Part shown: one piece after another, positions 32,201-44,610 of the stretch
Position numbering within the stretch: position 1 is the first letter of the stretch
How the letters are laid out: each line of letters opens with the position of its first letter
Assembly (NCBI RefSeq): GCF_017562075.2
Contig: NC_054085.1
Span: 11,316,259 to 11,380,258, forward strand
Source: Anopheles merus
Taxonomy: Eukaryota > Arthropoda > Insecta > Diptera > Culicidae
DNA: 64,000 nucleotides
Direction of reading: 5' to 3'
The notes under the pieces: generated by a model
Told to the model about the DNA's origin: nothing
Database searches by the model: none
What the model saw: only the letters and a program-made list of their open reading frames with translations
Program-made: the position numbers and the translations under genes

Positions 32201-34863
32201 GCAAAAACTTGTGCGATTTTCGCAAAACTTCTGCGATTTTCGCAAAAGTTCTGCGATTTTCGCAAAAACTTGTGCGATTTCGCAAAAGCTCCGCCGCGAT
32301 TTTCGCGAAAACTTCTGCGATTTTCGCAAAAACTTCTGCGATTTTCGCAAAAACTTCTGCGATTTCGCAAAAAGTTCTGCGATTTTCGCAAAAACTTCTG
32401 CGATTTTCGCAAAAACTTCTGCGATTTTCGCAAAAACTTGTGCGATTTTCGCAAAAACTTCTGTGATTTTCGCAATAAGTTCTGCGATTTTCGCAAAAAC
32501 TTCTGCGATTTTCGCAAAAACTTCTGCGATTTTCGCAAAAAGTTTGCGATTTTCGCAAAAGTTTCTGCGATTTTCGCAAAAGTTTCTGCGATTTTCGCAA
32601 AAAACTTGTGCGATTTTCGCAAAAACTTCTGCGATTTTCGCAAAAAGTTATGCGATTTTTGCAAAAAGCTCTGCGATTTTCGCAAAAACTTCTTTCTGCG
32701 ATTTTCGCAAAAGTTCTGCGATTTTCGCAAAAACTTCTGCGATTTTCGCAAAAACTTCTGCGATTTTCGCAAAAGTTCTGCGAATTTCGCAAAAAGCTCT
32801 GCGATTTTCGCAAAAAACTTCTGCGATTTTCGAAAAACAGTTCTGCGATTTTCGCAAAAACTTCTGCGATTGTCGCACAAACTTCTGCGATTTTCGCAAA
32901 ACCTTCTGCAATTTTCGCAAAAAGTTCTGCAATATTGGTAAAAACTTCTGCGATTGTCGCAAAAACTTCTGCGATTTTCGCAAAAACTTCTGCGATTTTC
33001 GCAAAAAGTTTTGCGATTTTCGCAAAACTTCTGCGATTTTCGCAATACGTTCTGCGATTTTCGCAAAAAGTTCTGCGATTTTCGCAAAACTTCTGCGATT
33101 TTCGCAAAAAGTTCTGCGATTTGCGCAAAAATACAGCGATTTTCGCACAAACTTCTGCGATTTTCGCAATAAGTTCTGCGATTTTCGCAAAAAAGTTATG
33201 CGATTTTCGCAAAAACTTCTGAGATTTTCGCAAAAACTTGTGTGATTTTCGCAAAAGTTGTGCATTTTCGCAAAAAGTTCTGCGATTTTCGCAAAAACTT
33301 CTGCGATTTTCGCAAAACTTCTGCGATTTTCGCAAAAACTTCTGCGATTTTCGCAAAAACTTCTGCGATTTTCGCAAAAGTTTTGCGATTTCGATTGCGA
33401 TTTTCGCAAGAACTTGTGCGATTTTCGCAATAAGTTCTGCGATTTTCGCAAAAATTTCTGCGATTTTCGCAAAAAGTTCTGCGATTTTCGCAAAAACTTC
33501 TGCGATTTTCGCAAAAACTTCTGCGATTTTCGCAAAAACTTTGCGATTTTCGCACAAACTTCTGCGATTTTCGCAAAAAGTTCTGCGATTTTCGCACAAA
33601 CTTCTGCGATTTTCGCAAAAACTTCTGCGATTGTCGCAAAAAGTTCTGCGATTTTCGCAAAAAGTTCTGCGATTGTCGCAAAAACTTCTGCGATTGTCGC
33701 AAAAACTTCTGCGATTTTCGAAAAACAGTGCTGCGATTTTCGCAAAAAGTTTTGCGATTTGATTTCGATTGCGATTTTCGCAAGAACTTGTGCGATTTTC
33801 GCAATAAGTTCTGCGATTTTCGCAAAAGTTTCTGCGATTTCGCAATAAGTTCTGCGATTTTGGTAAAAATTCTGCTATTTTCGCACAAACTTCTGCGATT
33901 TCGCAAAAACTTGTGCGATTTTCGCAAAAGTTCTCTGCGATTTTCGCAAAAAGTTCTGCGATTTTCGCAAAAACTTCTGCGATTTTCGCAAAACCTTCTG
34001 CAATTTCGCAATAACTTCTGCGATTTTGGTAAAAGTTCTGCGATTTTTCGCACAAACTTCTGCGATTTTCGCAAAAACTTGTGCGATTTTCGCAAAAATT
34101 CTGCGTTTTTCGCAAAAGTTCTGCGATTTTCGCAAAAAGTTCTGCGATTTTCGCAAAAACTTCTGCGATTTTCGCAAAAACTTCTGCGATTTTCGCAAGA
34201 AGTTCTGCGATTTCGCAAAAACTTCTGCGATTTTCGCAAAAACTTCTGCGATTTTCGCAAAAACTTCTGCGATTTTCGCAAAAACTTCTGCGATTTTCGC
34301 AAAAAGTTCAGCGATTTTCGCAAAAACTTCTGCGATTTTTGCAAAAAAGTTTTGCGATTTTCGCTAAAAGTTATGCGATTTTCGCAAAAAGTTATGCGAT
34401 TTTCGCAAAAAGTTCTGCGATTTTCGCAAAAACTTCTGCGATTTTCGCAAAAACTTCTGCGATTTCCCCATAAGTTCTGCGATTTTCGCAAAAACTTGTG
34501 CGATTTTCGCAAAAAGTTCTGCGATTTTCGCAAAAAGTTCTGCGATTTTCGCAAAAACTTGTGCGATTTTCGCAAAAAGTTCTTCGAATTTCGCAAAAAA
34601 CTTCTGCGATTTTCGCAAAAAGTCTGCGATTGTCGCAAAAACTTCTGCGATTGTCGCAAAAAGTTATGCGATTTTCGCAAAAACTTCTGCGATTTTTCGC
34701 AAAAACTTTCTGCGATTTTCGCAAAAAGTTCTGCGATTTTCGCACAAACTTCTGCGATTTTCGCAAAAAGTTTTGCGATTTTCGCAAAAACTTCTGCAAA
34801 TTTCGCAAAAACTTCTGCGATTTTCGCACAAACTTCTGCGATTTTCCCAATAAGTTCTGCGAT

Positions 34864-34963
34864 NNNNNNNNNNNNNNNNNNNNNNNNNNNNNNNNNNNNN
34901 NNNNNNNNNNNNNNNNNNNNNNNNNNNNNNNNNNNNNNNNNNNNNNNNNNNNNNNNNNNNNNN
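34864..34963. other. Assembly gap (100 Ns)
   Basis: Exactly 100 Ns within the satellite, a typical placeholder for a gap of unknown size. Sequence orientation reverses across it, so the true array length and order here are uncertain. Confidence 0.99.
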
Positions 34964-37530
34964 CTTTTTGCGAAAATCGCAGAACTTTTTGCGAAAATCG
35001 CAGAACTTATTGCGAAAATCGCAGAAGTTTTTGTGAAAATGGCAGAAGTTTTTGCGAAAATCGCACAAGTTTTTGCGAAAATCGCAGAACTTTTTTGCGA
35101 AAATCGCAGAACTTTTTGCGAAAATCGCAGAACTTATTACGAAAATCGCAGAAGTTTTTGCGAAAATCGCAGAAGTTTTTGCGAAAATCGCAGAACTTTT
35201 TTGCGAAAATCGCAGAAGTTTTTGCGAAAATCGCAAAAGTTTTGCGAAAATCGCAGAAGTTTTTGCGAAAATCGCAGAAGTTTTTGCGAAAATCGCAGAA
35301 GTGTTTGCGAAAATCGCAGAAGTTTTTGCGACAATCACAGAAGTTTTTGCGAAAATCGCAGAACTTTTTGCGAAAATCGCAGAAGTTTTTGCGAAAATCG
35401 CAGAAGTTTTTGCGAAAATCGCAGAAGTTTTTTGCGAAAATCGTTGAAATTTTTTGCGAAAATCGCAGAAGTTTTTGCGAAAATCGCAGAAGTTTTTGCG
35501 AAAATCGCAGAAGTTTTTGCGAAAAACGCAGAAGTTTTTGCGAAAATCGCAGAAACTTTTGCGAAAATCGCAGAAGTTTTTGCGAAAATCGCAGAAGTTT
35601 TTGCGAAAATCGCAGAACTTTTTGCAAAAATCGCAGAAACTTTTTGCGAAAATCGCAGAACTTTTTGCGAAAATCGCAGAACTTTTTGCGAAAATCGCAG
35701 AACTTTTTGCGAAAATCGCAGAAGTTTTGCGAAAATCGCGGGAAGTGTTTGCGAAAATCGCAGAAGTTTTTGCGAAAATCGCAGAAGTTTTTGCGAAAAT
35801 CGCAGAACTTATTGCGAAAATCACACAAGTTTTTGCGAAAATCGCGGAAGTGTTTGCGAAAATCGCAGAAGTTTTTGCGAAAATCGCAGAAGTTTTTGCG
35901 AAAATCGCAGAACTTATTGCGAAAATCACAGAAGTTTTTGCGAAAATCGCAGAAGTTTTTGCGAAAATTGCAGAACTTTTTGCGAAACTCGCAGAACTTT
36001 TTGCGAAACTCGCAGAAGTTTTTGCGAAAATCGCAGAAGTTTTTGCGAAAATCGCAGAAGTTTTTGCGAAAATCGCAGCACTGTTTTTCGAAAGTCGCAC
36101 AAGTTTTTGGCGAAAATCGCAGAACTTTTGCGAAAATCGCAGAAGTTTTTGCGAAAATCGCACAAGTTTTTGCGAAAATCGCAGAAGTTTTTGCGAAAAT
36201 CGCAGAAGTTTTTGCGAAAGTCGCAAAAACTTCTGCGATTTTCGCAAAAACTTCTGCGATTTTCGCAAAAAGTTTTGCGACTTTCGCAAAAACTTCTGCG
36301 ATTTTCGCAAAAACTTCTGCGATTTTCGCAAAAACTTGTGCGATTTTCGCAAAAACTTCTGCAATTTTCGCAAAAACTTCTGCGATTTTCGCAAAAACTT
36401 GTGCGACTTTCGAAAAAAGTTCTGCGATTTTCGCAAAAACTTCTGCGATTTTCGCAAAAACTTCTGCGATTGTCGCAAAAACTTCTGCGAGTTTCGCAAA
36501 AAGTTCTGCGAGTTTCGCAAAAAGTTCTGCGATTTTCACAAAAACTTCTGCGATTTTCGCAAAAAGTTCTGCGATTTTCGCAATAAGTTCTGCGATTTTT
36601 GCAAAAACTTGTGCGATTTTCGCAAAAACTTCTGCGATTTTCGCAAAAACTTCTGCGATTTTCGCAAAAACTTGTGTGATTTTCGCAATAAGTTCTGCGA
36701 TTTTCGCAAAAACTTCTGCGATTTTCGCAAAAACTTCTGCGATTTTCGCAAACACTTCCGCGATTTTCGCAAAAACTTGTGTGATTTTCGCAAAAAGTTC
36801 TGCGATTTTCGCAAGAAGTTCTGCGATTTTCGCAAAAAGTTCTGCGATTTTCGCAAAAAGTTCTGCGATTTTCGCAAAAAGTTCTGCGATTTTCGCAAAA
36901 ACTTCTGCGATTTTCGCAAAAACTTCCGCGATTTTCGCAAAAGTTCTGCGATTTTCGCAAAAACTTCTGCGTTTTTCGCAAAAAGTTCTGCGTTTTTCGC
37001 AAAAACTTCTGCGATTTTCGCAAAAACTTCTGCGATTTTCGCAAAAAATTTCAACGATTTTCGCAAAAAACTTCTGCGATTTTCGCAAAAACTTCTGCGA
37101 TTTTCGCAAAAACTTCTGCGATTTTCGCAAAACCTTCTGCGATTTTCGCAAAAACTTCTGTGATTGTCGCAAAAACTTCTGCGATTTTCGCAAACACTTC
37201 TGCGATTTTCGCAAAAACTTCTGCGATTTTCGCAAAAACTTCTGCGATGTTGCAAACTTTGCGATTTTCGCAAAAACTTCTGCGATTTTCGCAAAAAAGT
37301 TCTGCGATTTTCGCAAAAACTTCTGCGATTTTCGCAAAAACTTCTGCGATTTCGTAATAAGTTCTGCGATTTTCGCAAAAAGTTCTGCGATTTTCGCAAA
37401 AAAGTTCTGCGATTTTCGCAAAAACTTGTGCGATTTTCGCAAAAACTTCTGCCATTTTCACAAAAACTTCTGCGATTTTCGCAATAAGTTCTGCGATTTT
37501 CGCAAAAAGTTCTGCGATTTTCGCAAAAAG
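34964..37530. repeat. Large inverted repeat (~1.26-kb arms) within the satellite
   Basis: The left arm 34964-36224 is the reverse complement of the right arm 36277-about 37530, with a ~52-bp spacer centred near 36250. Rare unit variants pair symmetrically: GTGAAAATGGCAG at about 35035 with CTGCCATTTTCAC at about 37449, the CGTTGAAAT variant at about 35443 with its complement at about 37050, and the CGAAAGTCGCAC variant at about 36090 with its complement at about 36405. The differences I see are mostly single-base indels. Confidence 0.9.
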
Positions 37531-40500
37531 TTCTGCGATTTTCGCAAAAAAGTTCTGCGATTTTCGCAAAAATTCTGCGATTTTCGCAAAAACTTCTGCG
37601 ATTTTCGCAAAAACTTCTGCGATTTTCGCAAAACTTCTGCAATTTTCGCAAAAAGTTCTGCGATTTTCGCAAAAAGTTCTGCAATTTTCGCAAAAAGTTC
37701 TGCGATTTTCGCAAAAACTTCGCGATTTTCGCAAAAACTTCTGCGATTTTCGCAAAAAGTTTTGCGATTTTCGCAAAAACTTCTGCGATTTTCGCAAAAA
37801 CTTGTGCGATTTTCGCAAAAACTTCTGCGATTTTCGCAAAAACTTCTGCGATTTTCGCAAAAACTTCTGCGATTTTCGCAAAAAGTTCTGCGATTTTCGC
37901 AAAATGTTTTGCGATTTTCGCAAAAACTTCTGCGATTTTCGCAAAAACTTCTGCGATTTTCGCAAAAACTTCTGCGATTTTCGCAAAAACTACTTCGGTT
38001 TTCGCAATAAGTTCTGCGATTTTCGCCAAAACTTCCGCAATTTTCGCAAAAACTTCTGCGATTGTCGCAAAAAAGTTCTGCGATTTTCGCAAAAAGTTCT
38101 GCGAATTTCGCCAAAGCTTCTGCGATTTTCGCAAAAACTTCTGCGATTTTCGCAAAAACTTCTGCGATTTTCGCAAAAAGTTCTGCGATTTTCGCAAAAA
38201 CTTCTGCGATTTTCCCAATAAGTTCTGCGATTTTCGCAAAAACTTTTGCGATTTTCGCAAAAAAGTTCTGCGATTTTCGCAAAAAGTTCTGTGATTTTCG
38301 CAAAAACTTCTGCGATTTTCGCAAAAAGTTATGCGATTTTCGCAAAAAGTTCTGCGATTTTCGCAAACAGTTCTGCGATTTTCGCAAAAAGTTCTGCGAT
38401 TTTCGCAAAAAGTTCTGCGATTTTCGCAAAAACTTCTGCGATTTTCGCAAAAAGTTCTGCGATTTTCGCAAAAAGTTCTGCGATTTTCGCAAAAAGTTCT
38501 GCGATTTTCGCAAAAAGTTCTGCGATTTTCGCAAAAAGTTCTGCGATTTTCGCAAAAAGTTCTGCGATTTTCGCAAAAACTTCTGCGATTTTCGCAAAAA
38601 CTTCTGCGATTTTCGCAAAAAACTTCTGCGATTTTCGCAAAAACTTCTTCGGTTTTCGCAAAAACTTCTGCGATTTTCGCAAAAAACTTCTGCGATTGTC
38701 GCAAAAACTTCCGCAATTTTCGCAAAAACTTGGGCGATTTTCGCAAAAACTTCTGCGATTTTCGCAAAAAGTTCTGCGATTTTCGCAAAAAACTTCTGCG
38801 ATTTTCGAAAAACAGTTCTGCGATTTTCGCAAAAAGTTCTGCGATTTTCGCAAAAACTTCTGCGATTTTTGCAAAAACTTGTGCGGTTTTCGCAAAAACT
38901 TCTGAGATTTTCGCAAAAAGTTCTGCGATTTTCGCAAAAAACTTCTGCGATTTTCGAAAAACAGTTCTGCGATTTTCGCAAAAAGTTCTGCGATTGTCGC
39001 AAAAACTTCTGCGATTTTCACAAAAAGTTCAACGATTTTCGCACAAACTTCTGCGATTTTCGCTAAAAGTTCTGCGATTTTCGCAAAAACTTCTGCGATT
39101 TTCGCAAAAACTTCTGCGATTTTCGCAAAAACTTCTGCGATTTTCGCAAAATGTTGTGCGATTTTCGCAAACACTTCTGCGATTTTCGCAAAAACTTCTG
39201 CGATTTTCGCAAAAAGTTCTGCGATTTTCGCAAAAAGTTCTGCGATTTTCGCAAAAAGTTTTGCGATTTTCTAAAAAACTTCTGCGATTTTCGCAAAAAG
39301 TTCTGCGATTTTCGCAAACACTTCTGCGATTTTCGCAAAAATTTCTACGATTTTCGCAAAAAATATTTGCGATTTTCACAAAAACTTCTGCAATTTTCGC
39401 AAAAAGATTTGCGATTTTCGCAAAAAGTTCTGCAATTTTCACAAAAACTTCTGCGATTTTCGCAAAAACTTCTGCGATTTTCGCAAAAAGTTCTGCGATT
39501 TTTGCAAAAAGTTCTGCAATTTACGCAAGAAGTTCTGCGATTTTCGCAAACACTTCTGCGATTTTCGCAAAAAGTTCTGCGATTTTCGCAAAAAAATTCT
39601 GCTATTTTCGCAAAAAGTTCTGCGATTTTCGCAAAAACTTCTGCGATTTTCGCAAAAACTTCTTCGAGTTTCGCAAAAAACTTCTACGATTTTTGGAAAA
39701 AACTTCGGCGATTTTCGCAAAAACTTCTGCGATTTTCGCAAAAAGTTCTGCGATTTTCGCAAAACCTTTTGCGATTTTCGCAAAAACTTCTGCGATTTTC
39801 GCAAAAACTTTTGCGATTTTCGCAAAAACTTCTGCGATTTTCGCAAAAAGTTCTGCGATTTTCGCAAAAAAATTCTGCTATTTTCGCAAAAAGTTCTGCG
39901 ATTTTCAAAAAAACTTCTGCGATTTTCGCAAAAACTTCTTCGAGTTTCGCAAAAAACTTCTGCGATTTTTGGAAAAAACTTCGGCGATTTTCGCAAAAAC
40001 TTCTGCGATTTTCGCAAAAAGTTCTGCGATTTTCGCAAAAACTTCTGCGATTTTCACAAAAAGTTCTGCGATTTTCGCAAAAATTTCTGCGATTTTCGCA
40101 AAAAATGTTTGCGATTTTCGCAAAAACTTCTGCAATTTTCGCAAAAACTTGTGCGATTTTCGCAAAATGTTTGCGATTTTCGCAAAAACTTCTGCGATTT
40201 TTGCAAACACTTCTGCGATTTTTGCAAAAACTTCTGCGATTTTCGCAAAAACTTCTGCGATTTTCGCAAAAGCTTCTGCGATTTTCGCAAAAAGTTCTGC
40301 GATTTTGCAAAAACTTCTGCGATTTTCGCAAAAACTTTTGCGATTTTCGCAAAAACTTTTGCGATTTTCGCAAAAACTTCTGCGATTTTTGCAAAAAGTT
40401 CTGCAATATTCGCAAAAAACTTCTGCGATTTTCGCAAAAATTTCTGCGATTTTCGCAAAAACTTCTGCGATTTTCGCAAAAACTTCTGCGATTTTCGCAA

Positions 40501-41739
40501 AAACTTCTGCAATTTTCGCAAAAAGTTCTGCGATTTTCGCAAAAAGTTCTGCAATTTTCGCAAAAAGTTCTGCGATTTTCGCAAAAACTTCTGTGATTTT
40601 CGCAAAAACTTCTGCGATTTTCGCAAAAACTTTTGCGATTTTCGCAAAAACTTCTGCGATTTTCGCAAAAACTTCTGCGATTTTTGCAAAAAGTTTTGCG
40701 ATTTTCGCAACAAGTTTGGCGATTTTCGCAAAGACTTCTGCGATTTTCGCTATAACTTCTGCGATTGTCGCAAAAACTTCTGCGATTTTCGCAAAAGCTT
40801 CTGCGATTTTCGCAAAAGCTTCTGCAATTTACGCAAAAAGTTCTGCGATTTTCGCAAAAAGTTCTGCGATTTTCGCAAAAAGTTCTGCGATTTTCGCAAA
40901 AAACTTCTGCGATTTTCGCAAAAATTTCTGCGATTTTCGCAAAAACTTGTGCGATTTTCGTAAAAACTTCTGCGAATTTTGCAAAAAATTCTGCGATTTT
41001 CGCAAAAAATTTTACGATTTTCTCAAAAACTTCTGCGATTTTCGCAAAAAACTTGTGCGATTTTCGCAAAAACTTCTGCGATTTTCGCAAAAACTTCTGC
41101 TATTTTCGCCAAAACTTCTGCGATTGTCGCAAAAACTTCTGCGATTTTCGCAAAAACTTCTGCGATTTTCGCGTAAATTCCGCGATTTTCGCAAAAACTT
41201 GTGCGATTTTCGCAAAAACTTCTGCGATTTTCGCAAAAACTTCTGCGATTTTCGCAAAAACTTCTGCGATTTTTGCAAAAACTTCTGCGATGTACGCAAA
41301 GAATTCTGCGTTTTTTGCAAAAACTTGTGCAATTTTCGCAAAAGCTTCTGCGATTTTCGCAAAAGCTTCTGCGACTTTCGCAAAAAGTTTTGCGATTTTC
41401 GCAAAGTTTGTGCGATTGTCGCAAAAGGTTCTGCGAATTTTGCAAAAAATTCTGCGATTTTCGCAAAAAAAATTTGCGATTTTCACAAAAACTTCTGCGA
41501 TTTTCGCAAGAACTTCTGCGATTTTCGCAAAAACTTCTGCGAGTTTCGCAAAAACTCCTGCGGTTCTGCGATGGTAGCAAAAGATCTTCGATTGTCGCAA
41601 AAACTTTTGCTATTTTAGAATTACTTCTGAAGCGGTCAACCTTTGTGGTGACGAATGGTCTCAATATATTACCGGAGCACCTACGACTCCAATCCAACTC
41701 CAACTATTGTTAGTCCGATTCCGACTCCGGCAAAATGGA

Positions 41740-42395
41740 ATCACAAGATTCGCCCGGAGTCAGAGTCGTCCAGAGTCGTTCGGAGTCGTTCAGAGTCGTC
41801 GAAGTCGTCCGGAGCCGATCGGAGTCGGTGTCATTCGTAGTCGTCTAGAGTCGATCGGAGTCAACCGGAATCGGAACCGGTTGGAGTCAACAGGAGCCTT
41901 GGTTGAATGTACTTGTAATTGGGCATTTTATTTCGTTGTGGTTTTGTTTTCGTTGTGTTTTTGCGCGTGTAGTTCGTATACAGGATTTTTGTTTCAAAGG
42001 CTGACACCGGCCGACTCCGAACGACTTCGACTCCGAACGACTCCGGACGACTTCGACTCCCAACAACTCCGGACGACTCCGAACGTCTCCGGCTAACACA
42101 GGCTCCCAATAACTCTGAACGACTACGGACAACTCAGAACAACTCCGGCAGATTCCGGACGACTCCGGACGACTCCAGACGACTTCAGGCGACTCCAGAC
42201 GACTTCAGGCGACTCCAGACGACTTCAGGCGACTCCAGACGACTCCAAATCCGAATGACTCTCGATGATTCCGAACGACTGCGGACGAATTCGAATGACT
42301 CCGGACGACTCCAGACGACTCCGAATAACTCCGGTTGACTCCGGGCAATTCCGGACGACTCCGGAAGACTCCTGTTAATGTAGGGCGAACCTACC
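41740..42395. repeat. Foldback-like block of ~10-bp repeats
   Basis: The left part (41755-41890) repeats GGAGTCGTTC-type units. The right part (42005-42380) repeats the complementary GACTCCGGAC-type units, including a clean 20-bp period at 42170-42240. A ~110-bp unique spacer (41892-42003) separates them. Inverted arms of short tandem repeats resemble foldback transposons, but outer ends and a target duplication were not found. Confidence 0.6.
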
Positions 42396-42605
42396 TTCCA
42401 GAGTCGATTAGGAATTTATCGTAGTCGGATTAGAGTCGACTCCGGATTTTTACCTACTTTACCCATCACTACACCATACTACCATCTGGTTGCCTGCACT
42501 TCTCCCATTAGGATTAAGACATGATAAGTTCCTATACCACTATGGGTGCAGAATTAGCTCCAGAACCGTTTCATCTATTTTGGACCTTAAACGACTGCAA
42601 AATCA

Positions 42606-43103
42606 GATATTTGGAAAAAAAAAACACGAAAGCTCCATAGCTTCACTGGTTTGCTCAATAGATAGCGTATTACAGTTTCATATAATGATGATATATATAC
42701 CCTTCTAACTTTCCGTGTAAAAATCTATATGAATGGTCGTGTGGTCAGGTACACGGGTATCAACACCATCGACTATTATTCAAATCTCACTTGCTTCTTT
42801 ACAAATGGTGCGCACTGGAGTTTAGTATTTAAACAATTGTATCGCCGTTCTAGTTCTAGGGATTCAGGACTTCAATGCGAAACCATATAACAGTACAGAG
42901 CGAAGGAGAAAGCTCACAAATCGAAGAAAGATTCAATGGCTGGGAATCCCACCAACAGATAGCACCACCAGCTTTTTTGGTATTTTTAGAATGCATCAGT
43001 CGTTCACCGTCTGTTAAACGAAGTCTTTCTATATTCCGTTTAGGTAGAGAGCTTCAGTCGTTTAGAACCAGTTTAGAGGTCATTTAGTGGATTAGTGGCA
43101 CTT
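42606..43103. repeat. Dispersed ~0.5-kb repeat, copy A
   Basis: Matches copy B (43723-44270) in order: GAAAGCTCC...GCTTCA, AAAATCTATAT.AATGGTCGTG, GTATCGCCGTTCTAG, AACGAAGTCTTTCTATATTC, ending GTGGCACTTGGG. Diverged by scattered substitutions and indels. Family unknown; no coding frame. Confidence 0.85.
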
Positions 43104-43301
43104 GGGATGTCGTGTAAAGTTGTGAAAATTTTTGCATAGATTTAGGAGTGAGTTTATAGAAAAATCATCAAAGCATCGAGTTTGTTATGGATCTCACTGT
43201 CAAATAAGGTTTTCTTCCTCTTTTGTTGTTTTAAGAAGCCAAACGTTGTATTGTAATGGAAAGAAAGGAATCCAGGTTTTTAATGCCTTTTCCCACATTC
43301 T

Positions 43302-44610
43302 TGATTTATGTTTATGTTTATTTGTCTATCGATGGAAAATAATGCCCTCTCGAACCATTTTAGCAATGTTTTACAATGAGTGTTTTACAATGGATTACAA
43401 TAACATAAAACATAAAAATGTGCACTATGGAACCAAATTTAAAACAGAAACACGATCATTAAACTCAGTTGGCGAAATCACGGCCCATGAGTAGGAACGG
43501 ATCAGAGAAGCCAAATTGCGTTCTACGGTCGTCGAGGACCAACATTGCCCGAGTTCGGAGCGGCCTGGCCGGAACGTACAGGTTGATGGCAGCCAGTAGT
43601 GACGGAGAGTCAATACGGCCGTCGAGAAGTCCCGTGATGAACGACAACCTGGCTTTTCGTATTCGCTCACTTATGGTGGGTACCCAAGCGCCACAGATTA
43701 AGCTTAAACGGCTGGAAAATTGAATATCCATAGAAAAAAAATGAAAGCTCCACAGCTTCATTGGTTTGATCAATAGATGGCGTATTACAACTCATCATTA
43801 TATTGCTATCCTTTTCTTGCAATGTGTTTCGACAAGTTGCATTTTATTATGACCTATATAGCCTTCTAACTTTCTGAGCAAAAATCTATATAAATGGTCG
43901 TGTGGTTAGATACGTGGGTATCAACACCAATGACCATTGCTCAAATCTCACTTGCTTCAGTGCTGGTGGTTTCCGTTGGAGTTTAGTATTTAAACAATCG
44001 TATCGCCGTTCTAGTTCTAGCGATGCATAACTTCAATGCGAAACCATACAACAGTACAGAGGAAATGAGAAAGCTCTCCTCCAAGCGATGAAGCTCAACT
44101 GGTTGGGGTATCCCACCAACAGATAGCGCCACCAGCTTTTTTGCTATTTTTAGAATGCATGAGTCGTTTGGCGTCTGCTAAACGAAGTCTTTCTATATTC
44201 CGTTTAGGTAGAGAACTTGAGTCGTTTAGAAGCCGTTTAGTGGTCGTTTAGTGGATTTGTGGCACTTGGGTAACCCCCCGGTAGTAAACACCTAGTTCGG
44301 TAATCGAGACTTTGGTTCCATGAGCGAAGTGCAAATCGTGTAATTTTGCACTGGATTGATTCCAATCGAGCTAACGGACGCGCTGCAGTTGGCCACCATA
44401 CGATATTTGCATATTCCATCAACGACCGGATAAGCGAGCAATAGAGCGCCTTGGTGCAAGGTATATCATTAAGCTCGCGAGTCATATTGATAACTAGTCC
44501 TAGCATTCTATTGCTGCTGGCTACTACGTGATCCAGCTGATCCTTAAATGAAAGTTTTGTATCGAGCAAAACACCTAGATCCTTAACACATTGTTTTCGC
44601 GCCAAGGACT
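43302..44610 (-). mobile_element. 5'-truncated non-LTR retrotransposon fragment
   Basis: The minus strand encodes the C-terminal part of a reverse transcriptase ORF (44605 to about 44275: KDLGVLLDTKLSF, LYCSLIRSLMEYANIVW). The frame continues at about 43730-43465 (ERIRKARLSFITGLL). It ends near 43302 in TAAACA-type repeats like the tail of the element at 25183-25214, so both belong to related families. Copy B of the 0.5-kb repeat splits it. Confidence 0.75.
43723..44270. repeat. Dispersed ~0.5-kb repeat, copy B (inserted in the RT fragment)
   Basis: Direct-orientation partner of copy A. It lies between the two halves of the minus-strand RT frame and is therefore younger than that element. 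It is about 60 bp longer than copy A around 43790-43850. A short related piece (CGTTTAGTGG.TT.GTG.CACTTG) recurs near 51145-51172. Confidence 0.8.

Larger units (their letters stand above)
26229..41620. repeat. 15.4-kb satellite array, 21-bp unit
   Basis: Tandem array of a 21-bp unit: TGCGATTTTCGCA followed by AAAACTTC, with frequent variants (AGTTC or ACTTG in the tail, TGCAATTTT, TTGCAA). About 730 units. Each core is a short hairpin, TGCGA-TTT-TCGCA. The unit is seven codons long and lacks stops in all six frames of its consensus, so very long open frames appear on both strands; none is a believable gene. Larger blocks are duplicated within the array, and 34964-36224 is inverted relative to the rest. 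Confidence 0.97.

Noticed and set aside
26229..41620. CRISPR-like array
   Set aside because: The repeats are contiguous with no unique spacers, no cas genes are present, and the surroundings are eukaryotic.
26217..41713. Dozens of 100-1,170-codon open frames in all six frames (repeats such as FAKIAEV, CENRRSF, AIFAKTS)
   Set aside because: They follow from a stop-free 21-bp (seven-codon) satellite unit; overlapping frames on both strands are equally open, and none has an independent start, splice or domain signal.
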